23,541 bases of DNA, taken from contig PNNE01000459.1 in assembly GCA_013824055.1 (NCBI GenBank), positions 1 to 23,541 on the forward strand, read 5' to 3'. The position numbers and the translations under genes are program-made. The stretch is from Rhodobacter sp. (lineage in GTDB: Bacteria; Pseudomonadota; Alphaproteobacteria; Rhodobacterales; Rhodobacteraceae). Below are positions 23,530 through 23,541 of the stretch, one piece after another; the first letter of the stretch is position 1, and each line of letters opens with the position of its first letter. Under the pieces are notes generated by a model. The model was not told the origin of the DNA. It saw only the letters and a list, made by a program, of their open reading frames with translations, and did not search any database.

Positions 23530-23541
23530 GGCTTTGCCGCG

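Overview
The window is GC-rich chromosomal DNA from an alphaproteobacterium, most likely a member of the Rhodobacteraceae (Rhodobacter/Paracoccus relatives). This rests on protein content, gene order, the heavy use of periplasmic-binding-protein ABC importers, and short intergenic repeats that I recall from that family. Nothing in the window is a phage, transposase, integrase, CRISPR array, tRNA or rRNA gene.

Region 1 (1-4993) is part of the dcw cell-wall cluster: the last codons of murE, then murF, mraY and murD, all on the + strand. Two things are odd. murF is split by an apparent one-base deletion near 635. A FkbM-family methyltransferase gene lies on the opposite strand between mraY and murD. 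The usual followers of murD (ftsW, murG, murC) are absent; the cluster stops there.

Region 2 (5066-12299, - strand) reads, in transcription order, LacI-type regulator, solute-binding protein, two permeases, ATPase, ThuA-domain protein, Gfo/Idh/MocA oxidoreductase. This is the order of the rhizobial thuR-thuEFGKAB system for uptake and 3-keto oxidation of trehalose and related disaccharides. A clear sigma70-type promoter before thuE carries one LacI-type palindrome in its spacer and another over the predicted start site. A near-identical palindrome lies before the regulator gene itself.

Region 3 (12406-15384, + strand) is a molybdate uptake operon: a short single-domain ModE-type regulator, then modA, modB and modC, with a dyad that looks like a Mo-box just before modA. 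After modC there are six copies of an 11-bp tandem repeat.

Region 4 (15697-19893, + strand) is a PotD/PotA/PotB/PotC-type ABC importer with a Tat-exported binding protein. A strong intrinsic terminator separates the binding-protein gene from the ATPase and permease genes, which should keep binding protein in excess.

Region 5 (20027-23273) holds an alpha/beta hydrolase on the - strand, divergent from pstB-phoU-phoB. A Pho box lies directly before pstB, so the locus looks like a PhoB-autoregulated unit separated from pstSCA. The last 268 bases contain no convincing gene but hold repeats and a hairpin.

I see no clearly new biological system. The most useful leads are the murF frameshift, the direct repeats that bracket the 18-kb block between murD and the end of phoB, the two-operator ThuR promoter, and the detached pstB-phoU-phoB unit.
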